The notes under the pieces were generated by a model, which was given only the letters and a program-made list of their open reading frames with translations, was not told the DNA's origin and made no database searches. Positions 1-8,112 of a stretch of DNA of 64,000 bases are shown one piece after another (position 1 is the stretch's first letter; each line of letters begins with the position of its first letter). The DNA comes from Mariniphaga sp041686935 (GTDB lineage Bacteria; Bacteroidota; Bacteroidia; Bacteroidales; Prolixibacteraceae), in NCBI GenBank assembly GCA_041686935.1, contig JAWLCW010000006.1, positions 195,190-259,189 of the forward strand. Direction: 5' to 3'. A program made the position numbers and the translations under genes.

Positions 1-240
1 ATAATTATTAAAAACGAGAATCAACTTTTAAAAGTTGAAAAAGGACTTAACGAAAAAAATATTTATCCCCGCAGGTATTTTTATCCGTCTGTCAATACGT
101 ACAAGAAGGTTGTTGATTATCAGGAATGCCTTGTTTCGGAGGATATTTCGAAGCGGATTTTATGTCTTCCCTTATACTGGAATTTAGAATTAAATGATAT
201 TTATAAAATTATAGAAACAATAAAATCAAATGTATTATGA
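1..240 (+). CDS. DegT/DnrJ/EryC1/StrS aminotransferase, C-terminal end only
   Basis: Only the last 79 codons lie in the window, in frame from base 1 to a TGA at 238-240. The translation has the signature tail of PLP-dependent sugar-nucleotide aminotransferases: a PRRYFYPS segment, then SEDISKRILCLPLYW, the conserved helix-strand near the C-terminus. The family transaminates 3- or 4-keto sugar nucleotides to amino sugars. The catalytic lysine lies upstream of the window and cannot be checked. Its stop overlaps the start of the next gene (ATGA), which indicates translational coupling. Family call is firm; substrate unknown. Confidence 0.85.
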   Translation: MIIKNENQLLKVEKGLNEKNIYPRRYFYPSVNTYKKVVDYQECLVSEDISKRILCLPLYWNLELNDIYKIIETIKSNVL

Positions 241-1130
241 AATCAACCAGAGATTTCTTAAAGAGAATAGGCTTGCCTGGTGGAGATGCCTACGATCTCC
301 CCACCTCAGAAAAAAGGTTTTCCGATGGGGCACAATACCGTTTTGAAGTACCGGGTATTCAAGGTCCGGTTGCCTTGAAATCGCTGCTTGATGAAATAGA
401 TAATCTGAACCTGGTCATTCACAGGGTGACTCAAACAAAAGGAATAATGTTACTGACTGATAAAGAAATCAGCGAAATGGTTGAATTGGCAAAGCAAGGA
501 CAGGTTGACCTGGTATTATCAATCGGACCCAGGGCAACATACGATACAAGCGCATCAATGTTGACTCAGGAAGGTCAGCGCATGGGATTACGATTGCGTG
601 GACAGGAGCAGATTATTCGTGCTATTGAAGACGTAAAAAGAGCTGCAATGTTGGGTTGTAGTTCATTTCTTATTTACGATGAAGGATTACTTTGGATTTT
701 AAATGAAATGCGTAAACAAGGTGAATTATCCGGCAAATTAAAATTTAAAATATCCGCTCACGCCGGACACGGAAATCCATGCTCCGTAAAACTGTTGGAA
801 ATGCTGGGCGCAAATTCCATAAATCCGGTGCGGGATTTGCAATTACCCATGTTATCTGCTATCCGGCAAACAGTATCTGTCCCAATTGATTTACATACTG
901 AAAATCCTGCTTCTTCAGGTGGTTTTATCCGGCATTACGAAGTTCCTGAAATGATACGGGTTACTGCTCCAATATACCTGAAAACAGGTGGTTCGGTTGC
1001 CAAAACACACGGGTGGGAAACAACAGCAACAGAGGCAAAACAGCGGGCCAAACAGGTAAGTTTGGTGAAACGGGTGATTGATAGTTATTATCTGGAAGCC
1101 AGCGCCTCTGCAAAAGGATCGATTGAATAA
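237..1130 (+). CDS. TIM-barrel protein, possibly U32-peptidase-like
   Basis: This gene encodes 297 residues with no signal peptide or membrane segment. The pattern of alternating strands and helices fits a TIM barrel: VDLVLSIGPRA, then CSSFLIYDEGLL, then KFKISAHAGHGN, SVPIDLHTENPASSGG and APIYLKTGG. The H/E/N-rich ends of these strands (SAHAGHG, DLHTEN) look like a metal or substrate site. It vaguely resembles U32-type peptidase barrels, but I do not recognise the precise family. It starts inside the stop of the aminotransferase gene. Sampled lines are near 50% GC against about 27% in the next gene, so it may have a different origin from its downstream neighbours. Function unknown. Confidence 0.6.
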   Translation: MKSTRDFLKRIGLPGGDAYDLPTSEKRFSDGAQYRFEVPGIQGPVALKSLLDEIDNLNLVIHRVTQTKGIMLLTDKEISEMVELAKQGQVDLVLSIGPRATYDTSASMLTQEGQRMGLRLRGQEQIIRAIEDVKRAAMLGCSSFLIYDEGLLWILNEMRKQGELSGKLKFKISAHAGHGNPCSVKLLEMLGANSINPVRDLQLPMLSAIRQTVSVPIDLHTENPASSGGFIRHYEVPEMIRVTAPIYLKTGGSVAKTHGWETTATEAKQRAKQVSLVKRVIDSYYLEASASAKGSIE

Positions 1131-1160
1131 AAATTATTTAAACACTCAAAAGAACAGGTA

Positions 1161-2303
1161 ATGAGGCATCATCAATACAATCCCGATTTTCAATTTGTAA
1201 AAAATCCAGTTGATTTCGATAAAAATACCGATAGAAGTATGTTACAATATTGCCTCGGTGCAACTTTGTATATGCCGGGAACAAAAGAAATTTTAAATAA
1301 GATTTTACATCAGGAATTAACCGATATCACTTCAATAGTTATGTGCTTCGAAGATGCTATCCAGGAATCAGATGTACATAAGGCAGAGGAAAATGTGCTT
1401 AACCATTTAGATAAAATTGCTGAAGCGATTTCCAATAGTTTAATTGCAGTTGGTGAAATTCCATTAATTTTTTTAAGAGTACGCAATCCTGAACAATTTA
1501 GAACCTTTGCAAAAAGGTTAACTTCAAAACATGCAGAAGTATTAACAGGTTTTGTATTCCCTAAATTCTATAGTTTTAATGCCAATGAATATCTTCTTTT
1601 ACTGGACAAACTTTGTAAAGATCATAAGACAAAACTATATGGCATGCCTATTCTTGAGGGAAAAGCAATTGCGTTTCAGGAAACTAGAAAAGAAGAATTG
1701 ATACTATTAAAGACTTTACTTGATCCATACAAAGATCAAATTCTAAACATTAGAGTTGGAGGAACTGATTTTTCAGCGTTGTTCGGGGTACGCCGGGGAA
1801 TTAATTATTCAATTTACGATATTCTGACAGTTAGGGATTGCTTGTCCGATATTTTAAACTTCTTTAACCGTGCAGAGGACAATTATTTGGTTTCCGCTCC
1901 TGTGTGGGAATACTTTTTAGCTTATAAAAAGGATGATATTAATCGGTTACTTGAAAATGATATACACAAATCTCTAATGGTAAGAGTACCTATATTGAAT
2001 GAAGCTATAGATGGGTTGCTAAGGGAGGTTATTTTAGATAAAGCTAACGGCTTTGTTGGTAAAACAATAATACATCCGTCTCATGCACGTTTTGTAAATG
2101 CGATGCAGGCAGTTACCAAAGAAGAGTTTGATGATGCCAGTCAGGTTTTAAACACCTCAGGGGGTGTTGTAAAAAGTACAAAATCAAATAAAATGAACGA
2201 AATTAATCCACATAGGAGTTGGGCTACAAAGATCAATAGCAGGGCATTGGCTTTTGGAGTTGTTGAAAATGAGACTTCATTTATTAAGCTTTTATTAGCC
2301 TAA
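1161..2303 (+). CDS. CitE-like HpcH/HpaI aldolase/citrate lyase family protein (long form)
   Basis: The 380 residues match the HpcH/HpaI aldolase/citrate lyase beta family, whose Mg-dependent TIM barrels make or break C-C bonds of acyl-CoA or keto/hydroxy acids. Visible features are LYMPGT near the N-terminus, CFEDAI (metal-binding acidic residues), FLRVRNP (substrate arginine), GMPILEG, RVGGTDFSALFG and GKTIIHPSH near the C-terminus. It is about 90 residues longer than standard CitE. The extra tail contains KMNEINPHRSW, resembling the long CitE-like proteins of tellurite-resistance-type operons, from memory. It lies in a run of dicarboxylate-type enzymes, so a lyase or synthase step in the same pathway is likely. 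Substrate unknown. Confidence 0.8.
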   Translation: MRHHQYNPDFQFVKNPVDFDKNTDRSMLQYCLGATLYMPGTKEILNKILHQELTDITSIVMCFEDAIQESDVHKAEENVLNHLDKIAEAISNSLIAVGEIPLIFLRVRNPEQFRTFAKRLTSKHAEVLTGFVFPKFYSFNANEYLLLLDKLCKDHKTKLYGMPILEGKAIAFQETRKEELILLKTLLDPYKDQILNIRVGGTDFSALFGVRRGINYSIYDILTVRDCLSDILNFFNRAEDNYLVSAPVWEYFLAYKKDDINRLLENDIHKSLMVRVPILNEAIDGLLREVILDKANGFVGKTIIHPSHARFVNAMQAVTKEEFDDASQVLNTSGGVVKSTKSNKMNEINPHRSWATKINSRALAFGVVENETSFIKLLLA

Positions 2304-2348
2304 TCTGGATATTTTTTATAATTAGTTTCTGCCATTTTTTTATTGTTC

Positions 2349-3707
2349 ATGTCCAATAGTATTTCTATCACAAACAAATTTATTGAACACTTATATAAAA
2401 TGCAGAATCTCAATTATAGTGATACTGTAATTGAACAAGCTAAAAAGTGTTTCCTGGACTATATTGGCGTTACAATAGCCGGGGCTCAGATTATTCATTA
2501 CAAAACTGATAAGCTAATAAGTAATTTTAGCACAAATAATGATTCAATTTCGCTTATAGGATTGAAGAGAAAAACTGGCTTACTGGAAGCTGCGCTGATA
2601 AACGGAATCAATGCACATGTAGCGGAACTGGATGACGGTGAGCGATTTGGAATGTTTCATCCGGGAGCGCCAATTTTTTCAGCTTTACTGCCTGCAGCGC
2701 AAAAATTTCAAATTGACAGTAGAAATTTTTATAATGGTGTTATTATTGGGTACGAAGCAGCAATAAGATTAGCCAGAGCGCTTCAACCAGCTTTAAAAGA
2801 TAAGGGGTTTCATGGAACTGGTATTTGCGGTACAATTGGTGCCGCAATTGCTGTAGGTGTAGCATTGAATTTTAACAAAAAACAACTTAAAAACACACTG
2901 TCAGCAGCGGCAACATCGGCGTCCGGATTATTAAAAGTAATTAAAAGCCGCTCAGAAATGAAACCCTATAATGTAGGAATAGCGGCTCAAAGCGGATTAA
3001 ACTCTGCATTATTGGTTAAAGCAGGATTTGAAGGTCCGGAAGATGTACTCGATGGTGAAATGGGTTTTCTAAATGCTTTCACCGGGAAATTTGATGAAAA
3101 AAAAATAATTTTAAAAAAATATGATCCTCCTGCGATAATGGGCATTTACATGAAACCATATGCTGCATGCAGGCACAGTCACCCTGCAATTGAAGCAGCT
3201 ATTATCCTTAAAAACAGATATAATTTAAAAACGGAATCGGTAAAAGCAGTTAATATTCGTACATATTATTGGGCTGTTGGGGGCCATGAGCATACCAAAA
3301 TAGTTGGGATTAACTCAGCCAAAATGAGTACCCCTTTTAGCGTGGCTGTTGCTCTTGAAACAGGCAGAGCAGGTATAAATGAATTTACAACTGACTGGAT
3401 AAACTGCGAAAACATCAAATCGTTAACAAAAAAAATTAATGTTTGCACTGACGATGAACTTACTTCAATGGTTCCAGAAAAAAGAGCGGCAATAGTACAA
3501 ATACAAACTAATAGAAATCAATATTTTGAAGAAAAGATATACTATCCAAAGGGTGAACCTGAAACACCGTTATCAATCGAAGATGTCAAAGAAAAATTTA
3601 TGGAGTTGTGCAAATTTGCAGGTATGGATGATGTTATATCTCAAGGGATTATTAATAATGTATTATCAGCAGAAACTGACTTAATTCAATTGATACAATT
3701 ATTTTAA
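2349..3707 (+). CDS. MmgE/PrpD family dehydratase or decarboxylase, paralogue 1
   Basis: The 452 residues match the MmgE/PrpD family, which includes 2-methylcitrate dehydratase and cis-aconitate decarboxylase. Hallmarks are AHVAELDDG, HPGAPIFSALLP, IIGYEAAIRLA, GFHGTGICGTIGAA, KPYAACRHSHPAIEA and the C-terminal YPKGEPETPLS. An ATG at 2349 is preferred over the TTG at 2343. It is clearly paralogous to the gene at 6705 over its whole length, with the same motif spacing. Both sit upstream of a redox or TPP enzyme and an ATP-grasp gene, suggesting a duplicated module. The likely role is dehydration or decarboxylation of a tricarboxylate-like intermediate; the substrate cannot be read from sequence. 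Confidence 0.88.
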   Translation: MSNSISITNKFIEHLYKMQNLNYSDTVIEQAKKCFLDYIGVTIAGAQIIHYKTDKLISNFSTNNDSISLIGLKRKTGLLEAALINGINAHVAELDDGERFGMFHPGAPIFSALLPAAQKFQIDSRNFYNGVIIGYEAAIRLARALQPALKDKGFHGTGICGTIGAAIAVGVALNFNKKQLKNTLSAAATSASGLLKVIKSRSEMKPYNVGIAAQSGLNSALLVKAGFEGPEDVLDGEMGFLNAFTGKFDEKKIILKKYDPPAIMGIYMKPYAACRHSHPAIEAAIILKNRYNLKTESVKAVNIRTYYWAVGGHEHTKIVGINSAKMSTPFSVAVALETGRAGINEFTTDWINCENIKSLTKKINVCTDDELTSMVPEKRAAIVQIQTNRNQYFEEKIYYPKGEPETPLSIEDVKEKFMELCKFAGMDDVISQGIINNVLSAETDLIQLIQLF

Positions 3708-3722
3708 AAAGAACAACTTAGC

Positions 3723-4763
3723 ATGAAAGTTAGTATTGAAACAATAAAGAATACATCAGATGAAATTCTGAAAAAAGTTGGAGTTCCTGAAGATGACAGA
3801 AACATAATCGTTAATTCAATAATATATGCTCATTTAGCGAATAAAAGTACACACGGAATCGGCCGGTTACCCATCTATGTGAGAAAAATCAAAGAGGGAC
3901 TAATGTCCGCAAAAACAAATTTAACAGTAATAAAGGACACCCCGGTGTTAAGTCATTTTGATGCTCAAAATGGATTTGGACAAGTTGCGGCCTTTAAGGG
4001 AATGAAAATCGCGATAGAAAAGGCTAAAGTTTATGGTACAGCGGTTGTCGGAATAAAAGGCAGCAACAATTTTGGCACCGCCGGCTTTTTTGCAGAGTTA
4101 GCTGCAAAAAATAATATGATTGGAATTATTTGTTCAAATGCATCACCAGCAATTGCTCCCACAGGAGGTTATAAACCAATTTTTGGAACAAACCCCATAA
4201 GTATAGGATTCCCGGGTGGAAATAACAAGCCTCCTGTTATTCTTGATATGGCTACATCCAATGCCGCAAGAGGAAAAATCAGGCTTGCAGCAGTTAATGG
4301 AGAAAAAATACCAGACGACTGGGCATTGGATAAAAATGGGATGCCCACATCTGATCCACTTGAAGCATTAAAAGGTTCGATGATTCCAATCGGTGGTTAT
4401 AAAGGATATGGTCTATCACTGGCAATAGATGTCCTTGCTGGTTTATTAACATGTTCTTCATTCGGTGGTGATGTAAAATCTTTAAATCATAGTGATAGTT
4501 TGTCCAGAAACGGACATCTGATAATTGTAATAAATATTAGCTTCTTTCAGGATGTACCAACCTTTATTAACAAAATGGATTATCTGACAGAGAATATAAA
4601 GGCATGTGGCGATGAACAAATGATATTTTTACCTGGAGAAAAGAAATACAATTTCCAACTGAATTCAAAAGGGATTGGCGATGTTTCTGATAAACAAGTA
4701 GAAAATATTAATTCACTGACAAAACAACTGGGATTAAATTGCACTATCTTTTCAACTCTGTAA
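3723..4763 (+). CDS. Ldh_2 family malate/L-lactate/sulfolactate-type dehydrogenase
   Basis: The 346 residues match the Ldh_2 family (malate, ureidoglycolate, 2,3-diketogulonate and sulfolactate dehydrogenases), NAD(P)-dependent 2-hydroxyacid/2-ketoacid oxidoreductases. The motif STHGIGRLPIY carries the catalytic His and substrate Arg. KGSNNFGTAG, ILDMATSNAARGKI and PIGGYKGYGLSL are the nucleotide and active-site signatures. Length is normal. It starts 15 bases after the MmgE gene stop. ComC, the sulfolactate dehydrogenase of coenzyme M synthesis, belongs to this family, which is notable because a ComDE/Ppd-type decarboxylase lies 3.3 kb downstream. The 2-hydroxyacid substrate remains unassigned. 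Confidence 0.88.
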   Translation: MKVSIETIKNTSDEILKKVGVPEDDRNIIVNSIIYAHLANKSTHGIGRLPIYVRKIKEGLMSAKTNLTVIKDTPVLSHFDAQNGFGQVAAFKGMKIAIEKAKVYGTAVVGIKGSNNFGTAGFFAELAAKNNMIGIICSNASPAIAPTGGYKPIFGTNPISIGFPGGNNKPPVILDMATSNAARGKIRLAAVNGEKIPDDWALDKNGMPTSDPLEALKGSMIPIGGYKGYGLSLAIDVLAGLLTCSSFGGDVKSLNHSDSLSRNGHLIIVINISFFQDVPTFINKMDYLTENIKACGDEQMIFLPGEKKYNFQLNSKGIGDVSDKQVENINSLTKQLGLNCTIFSTL

Positions 4764-4769
4764 AATTAT

Positions 4770-4800
4770 TTTATTCATAAGTCATTAAATTATGAATAAA
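4770..4800. repeat. AT-only hairpin after the dehydrogenase stop
   Basis: TTTATTCATAA (4770-4780) and TTATGAATAAA (4790-4800) form a perfect 11-bp stem with a 9-base loop, 7 bases after the Ldh_2 stop codon. It lacks G/C pairs and a U-tract, so it is a weak terminator candidate. It also marks the left edge of the ATP-grasp fossil. Confidence 0.4.
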
Positions 4801-5281
4801 CCGGGGTACCCTCGTTTTAGGGGGTGTAAATCCTCATAAAGCGTTAATTGAAAACCTTAAGAAAAGGGGCTATTACGATATTGGTTGATTAAAATGAAAA
4901 TCCTCCTGCAAAGAGAACTGCCGATTATCATGCACAAGAAAGAACTTTGGATAAAGAAAAAAGTACTATGTATTGCAAGTTTTGAAAATGCAAATTTGGT
5001 TATTAGTACGTCTATTGTCCAGTCTAATGATACAGCATGTTATGTAGGTGGAACTAAATAAGAATAATACTGTTGTTGTTTTTTATCCAAACAAAATACA
5101 AGGTATGTTAATACAACCAGATAAGGCAGGTAAGGATAGGTCAGTATCTTTTATTATAAAGGGCAACTCGATAGAAGAAATAATTGAAAAAGTAAAAAAA
5201 ACACTTAACTCAGTTAAAGTATTGGATGTAAACGGTTGCGAATTAAATTTCTTGGGAAATTATACTAACCTATTAATATAA
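4801..5281 (+). pseudogene. Decayed ATP-grasp ligase gene (N- and C-terminal remnants)
   Basis: Bases 4801-5047 align by eye with the first 270 bases of the intact ATP-grasp gene at 10622 (shared GGGGCTATTACGA/CACC, ATGAAAATCCT, ACAGCATGTTATGT), but carry frameshifts and stops. The following 77-codon frame (5048-5281) matches the extreme C-terminus of the same family: DRSVSFIIKGNSIEEIIEKV and KVLDVNG correspond to DRVGSFI and NVFDING in the intact copy. The central ATP-binding part, roughly 240 codons, is missing. This is therefore an internally deleted relic of a third ATP-grasp paralogue. The short C-terminal frame is probably not an independent gene. Confidence 0.82.
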
Positions 5282-5313
5282 TTGAAAAATATATAAAAAA
5301 CAAAGAGGTTAAA

Positions 5314-6465
5314 TTGAAGCAAGTACCGATTGAAAATCAAATTAGAGAAGCTACAAAACGCTTATTCCATACTAAGCAAATAGCCCGTTGGAAATTAGTT
5401 AATGGTTTTGAGCGATGGTTAGGTTATCATGCAGACAATTCACATTTCTGGAAAAAACTGTATGTTCTGTATTATAAATTATTTGACAGTAAGTATTATC
5501 AAACCGGGTTGATTGCAATAAATCGGGAAATACAGGCATTTAAGGGTGATATAGGGGAAAAACAAAAGCGTGAGCTTACGGATGATATGGTTTATTCCTT
5601 GCATCGGTTTGGGGCTATGTTTATGGAATACTTTCTGTTTGATTTTCCACACTTAAATACTTTGGGGAGAGAAGCATTTATAACAGATAAATTGCGTTAT
5701 GTGTACTGTGAGATATTAAATCCAATGGAAAATATCCATCTTTTTGATATGAAAAATGAAACATATAAGCTTTTTCAAAAGTATTTTGGACGAGAGGTTT
5801 TGTATATATCAAAGAAAGAGGATTTTGAAAAGTTTAGTGATTTTGTAAGCCGAAACTCATCGTTTATAAAAAAACCTGTTCATAGCAGCAAAGGTTGGGG
5901 CGTAAAGATTTTGTCAATTAATAAGTTTGAATGTGTTACGAAAATATTCGATCAATTGCTTTCGGTTGGACCATTTCTTATAGAAGAAATAGTGAACAAT
6001 CATCATTCGATAAAAAACATTTATCCAAACGCGTTGAGCACAGTACGGATGCCAACGATCAGAACCCAAAAAGGGACTGAAATATTTGCTTCGTTTGTGC
6101 GTTTTGGACAAGGAGGGTCAGTTGTGGATAATGTTGCCAGTGGTGGAATTGCTGCCAAGATTGATATTAACTCCGGAATTATCGAAACTCCGGCTTATGA
6201 TCAGATGAAAAAAAAATACATAGCTCATCCCGATACAAATGAACAAATTGTAGGCTTCAAATTTCCGATGTGGGATTCTGCAAAAACTTTAGTAAAAGAA
6301 TTAAGTGAAGTTGTACCGTCAAGCAGATATATTGCTTGGGATTTGGCTTTAACTGAAAATGGATGGATTATGGTAGAGGGAAATGCCCGGGGTGAGTTTT
6401 ATGGTCTGCAATGTATAGACAATATCGGAAAAAAAGATTGGTTAGAGTCTTTAATTTTACAATAA
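5314..6465 (+). CDS. Sugar-transfer-associated ATP-grasp protein
   Basis: The 383 residues resemble the sugar-transfer-associated ATP-grasp family (Pfam ATPgrasp_ST), found in polysaccharide loci and thought to ligate amino or other carboxylic acids to sugars or sugar nucleotides. The N-terminal 150 residues are helical. The ATP-grasp core includes FIKKPVHSSKGWGV (about residue 187), an FLIEEIV hinge, STVRMPTIR, and the Mg-binding AWDLALTENGWIMVEGNARGEF-type end near residue 345-360. The start is a TTG at 5314, preceded by AGAGG, with no nearby in-frame ATG. It lies between the ATP-grasp fossil and the second MmgE gene. A ligation role is inferred from family. Confidence 0.8.
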   Translation: MKQVPIENQIREATKRLFHTKQIARWKLVNGFERWLGYHADNSHFWKKLYVLYYKLFDSKYYQTGLIAINREIQAFKGDIGEKQKRELTDDMVYSLHRFGAMFMEYFLFDFPHLNTLGREAFITDKLRYVYCEILNPMENIHLFDMKNETYKLFQKYFGREVLYISKKEDFEKFSDFVSRNSSFIKKPVHSSKGWGVKILSINKFECVTKIFDQLLSVGPFLIEEIVNNHHSIKNIYPNALSTVRMPTIRTQKGTEIFASFVRFGQGGSVVDNVASGGIAAKIDINSGIIETPAYDQMKKKYIAHPDTNEQIVGFKFPMWDSAKTLVKELSEVVPSSRYIAWDLALTENGWIMVEGNARGEFYGLQCIDNIGKKDWLESLILQ

Positions 6466-6636
6466 AACAGATTGATTAGGGAAGGCTTAATTTTTGTAAG
6501 TACTCAGATTGAAAATTCAGAAATCACTGCTATAGTTTGATTGTTTAAAGATGTAAAAAAGAACGAAATAAATCCCTGTTATTTAAAATAATATTTCCAT
6601 TCCACTATAATTTAAATTAATAAACAGACATCTTTT

Positions 6637-6676
6637 AATTAAATTGGTTCGAAGGTACTTCTCCACCAATTTAATT
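6637..6676. repeat. 12-bp perfect hairpin upstream of second MmgE gene
   Basis: AATTAAATTGGT (6637-6648) pairs perfectly with ACCAATTTAATT (6665-6676) around a 16-base loop, 29 bases before the ATG at 6705. A direct repeat ATTTCCATTCCA occurs at 6593-6604 and 6674-6685, the second overlapping the right arm. This could be a regulatory 5' hairpin or a junction scar. Confidence 0.5.
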
Positions 6677-6704
6677 TCCATTCCAAATAATTTTACTGAA
6701 AAGT

Positions 6705-8054
6705 ATGAATCTTACTGATAAATTTATTGAGACTATTTATGATTTAAGTAAATCAACTTTCCCGGAAGTTGTTGTTCACCAGGCTAAAAGATGTTTGCTC
6801 GATTATCTTGGAGCAACATTAGCAGGAGCAAAAATGCTGGCCTACAAAGGAATTAATCTTTTAAATGAATTGGAGGAACTTCAGGGGAAAGCAACTGTTA
6901 TAGGATTCAACAGAAAAGCGGGTATTCAGAGCTCTGCATTTATTAATGGGCTGAGTGCGCATATTGCAGAATTGGACGATGGAGTGATTTCTGGAATTGT
7001 GCACCCGGGCGCACCCATATTTTCGGCACTTTTACCAGTCGCAGAAAAAGAAAAAATAAACGGACACACTTTTCTGAAAGGTGCAATAATTGGTTACGAA
7101 GTTACAGTAAGAATTGCTGAGGCAATACAACCTTCACATAAAAAACGTGGTTATCATGCCACCGCAACATGCGGAACTATAGGTGTTGCTGTTGGAGTTG
7201 CTGTAATGCTCGGTTTTAATCAAGAACAAATGAAAGATGCCTTTTCTGCTGCAGTTGTTTCAGCATTTGGCACACTTAAAGTTCTTGAAAATGGATCAGA
7301 ATTAAAACCTTTTAATGTTGCACGGGCCTCGTACGCAGGAATTTTAGCAGCGTTTATGGCAAAATCAGGTTTTAAAGGGCCTGACGATGTCCTCTCAGGA
7401 TATTCTGGTTTTTTTTCAATGGGAACGGATCAATTTGAATTATCACATCTGGACAGAAGAACAGGTGAACCTTTTGGCATTGAGAAAGTATTTGTAAAAC
7501 CATACGCAGCCTGCAGATATTGTCATCCATCAATAGATGCAGCCTTGAATTTAAGATCTCAAAATAAATTTGATCCGAAGAATATTGAAACGGTTAAAAT
7601 ATCCACCTATTATTGGGCTGTTAAAAATCACGATCATACCTTGATTCCTGGTGTTTCTTCGGCCAAAATGAGCATCCCTTTTTGTTTTGCTGTTGCAATG
7701 ATATCCGGCAAAGCTAATATTGAAGAATTCTCGGAGGAAAAGATTAAGGATGTTGAAATTTCTGCACTAACTCAAAAAGTATCTGTTACTTCAGATAAAG
7801 AATTAACTTCTCTTTTTCCTAAAAAAAGTATTGCTGTTGTGGAAATTACTACTCTAGACGGAAATTATTTTGAGGAAAGAGTTGATTTTCCTAAAGGTGA
7901 ACCCGAGAACCCACTTTCGGATAAGGAAATAGAAGAAAAATTTATTTCATTGGCAAAATACAAGAATAAACAAACGAATCAAATTCAGGAATTGATACAA
8001 ATAGTATGGAATCTTGAAAATGATATCAGTAAATTATATGCCCGTTTGCTATAA
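6705..8054 (+). CDS. MmgE/PrpD family dehydratase or decarboxylase, paralogue 2
   Basis: The 449 residues are a full-length MmgE/PrpD protein, paralogous to the one at 2349. Matching motifs are AHIAELDDG, HPGAPIFSALLP, GYHATATCGTIGVA, KPYAACRYCHPSIDA and FPKGEPENPLS. The C-terminus is slightly extended (QIVWNLENDISKLYARLL). Having two copies argues either for two related dehydration or decarboxylation steps or for subfunctionalised duplicates. It is separated from the preceding ATP-grasp by 239 bases with a hairpin and is followed 58 bases later by the Ppd-like decarboxylase, so it may start its own transcript. Substrate unknown. Confidence 0.88.
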   Translation: MNLTDKFIETIYDLSKSTFPEVVVHQAKRCLLDYLGATLAGAKMLAYKGINLLNELEELQGKATVIGFNRKAGIQSSAFINGLSAHIAELDDGVISGIVHPGAPIFSALLPVAEKEKINGHTFLKGAIIGYEVTVRIAEAIQPSHKKRGYHATATCGTIGVAVGVAVMLGFNQEQMKDAFSAAVVSAFGTLKVLENGSELKPFNVARASYAGILAAFMAKSGFKGPDDVLSGYSGFFSMGTDQFELSHLDRRTGEPFGIEKVFVKPYAACRYCHPSIDAALNLRSQNKFDPKNIETVKISTYYWAVKNHDHTLIPGVSSAKMSIPFCFAVAMISGKANIEEFSEEKIKDVEISALTQKVSVTSDKELTSLFPKKSIAVVEITTLDGNYFEERVDFPKGEPENPLSDKEIEEKFISLAKYKNKQTNQIQELIQIVWNLENDISKLYARLL

Positions 8055-8112
8055 CTTCTATTCGTTATAGTCATTCATAAATCTTTTAAATATAATATAA
8101 TACAATTTTAAA

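Noticed and set aside
5048..5281. Independent 77-residue gene
   Set aside because: Its sequence matches the C-terminal tail of the ATP-grasp paralogues and it adjoins their decayed 5' end, so it is part of a fossil.
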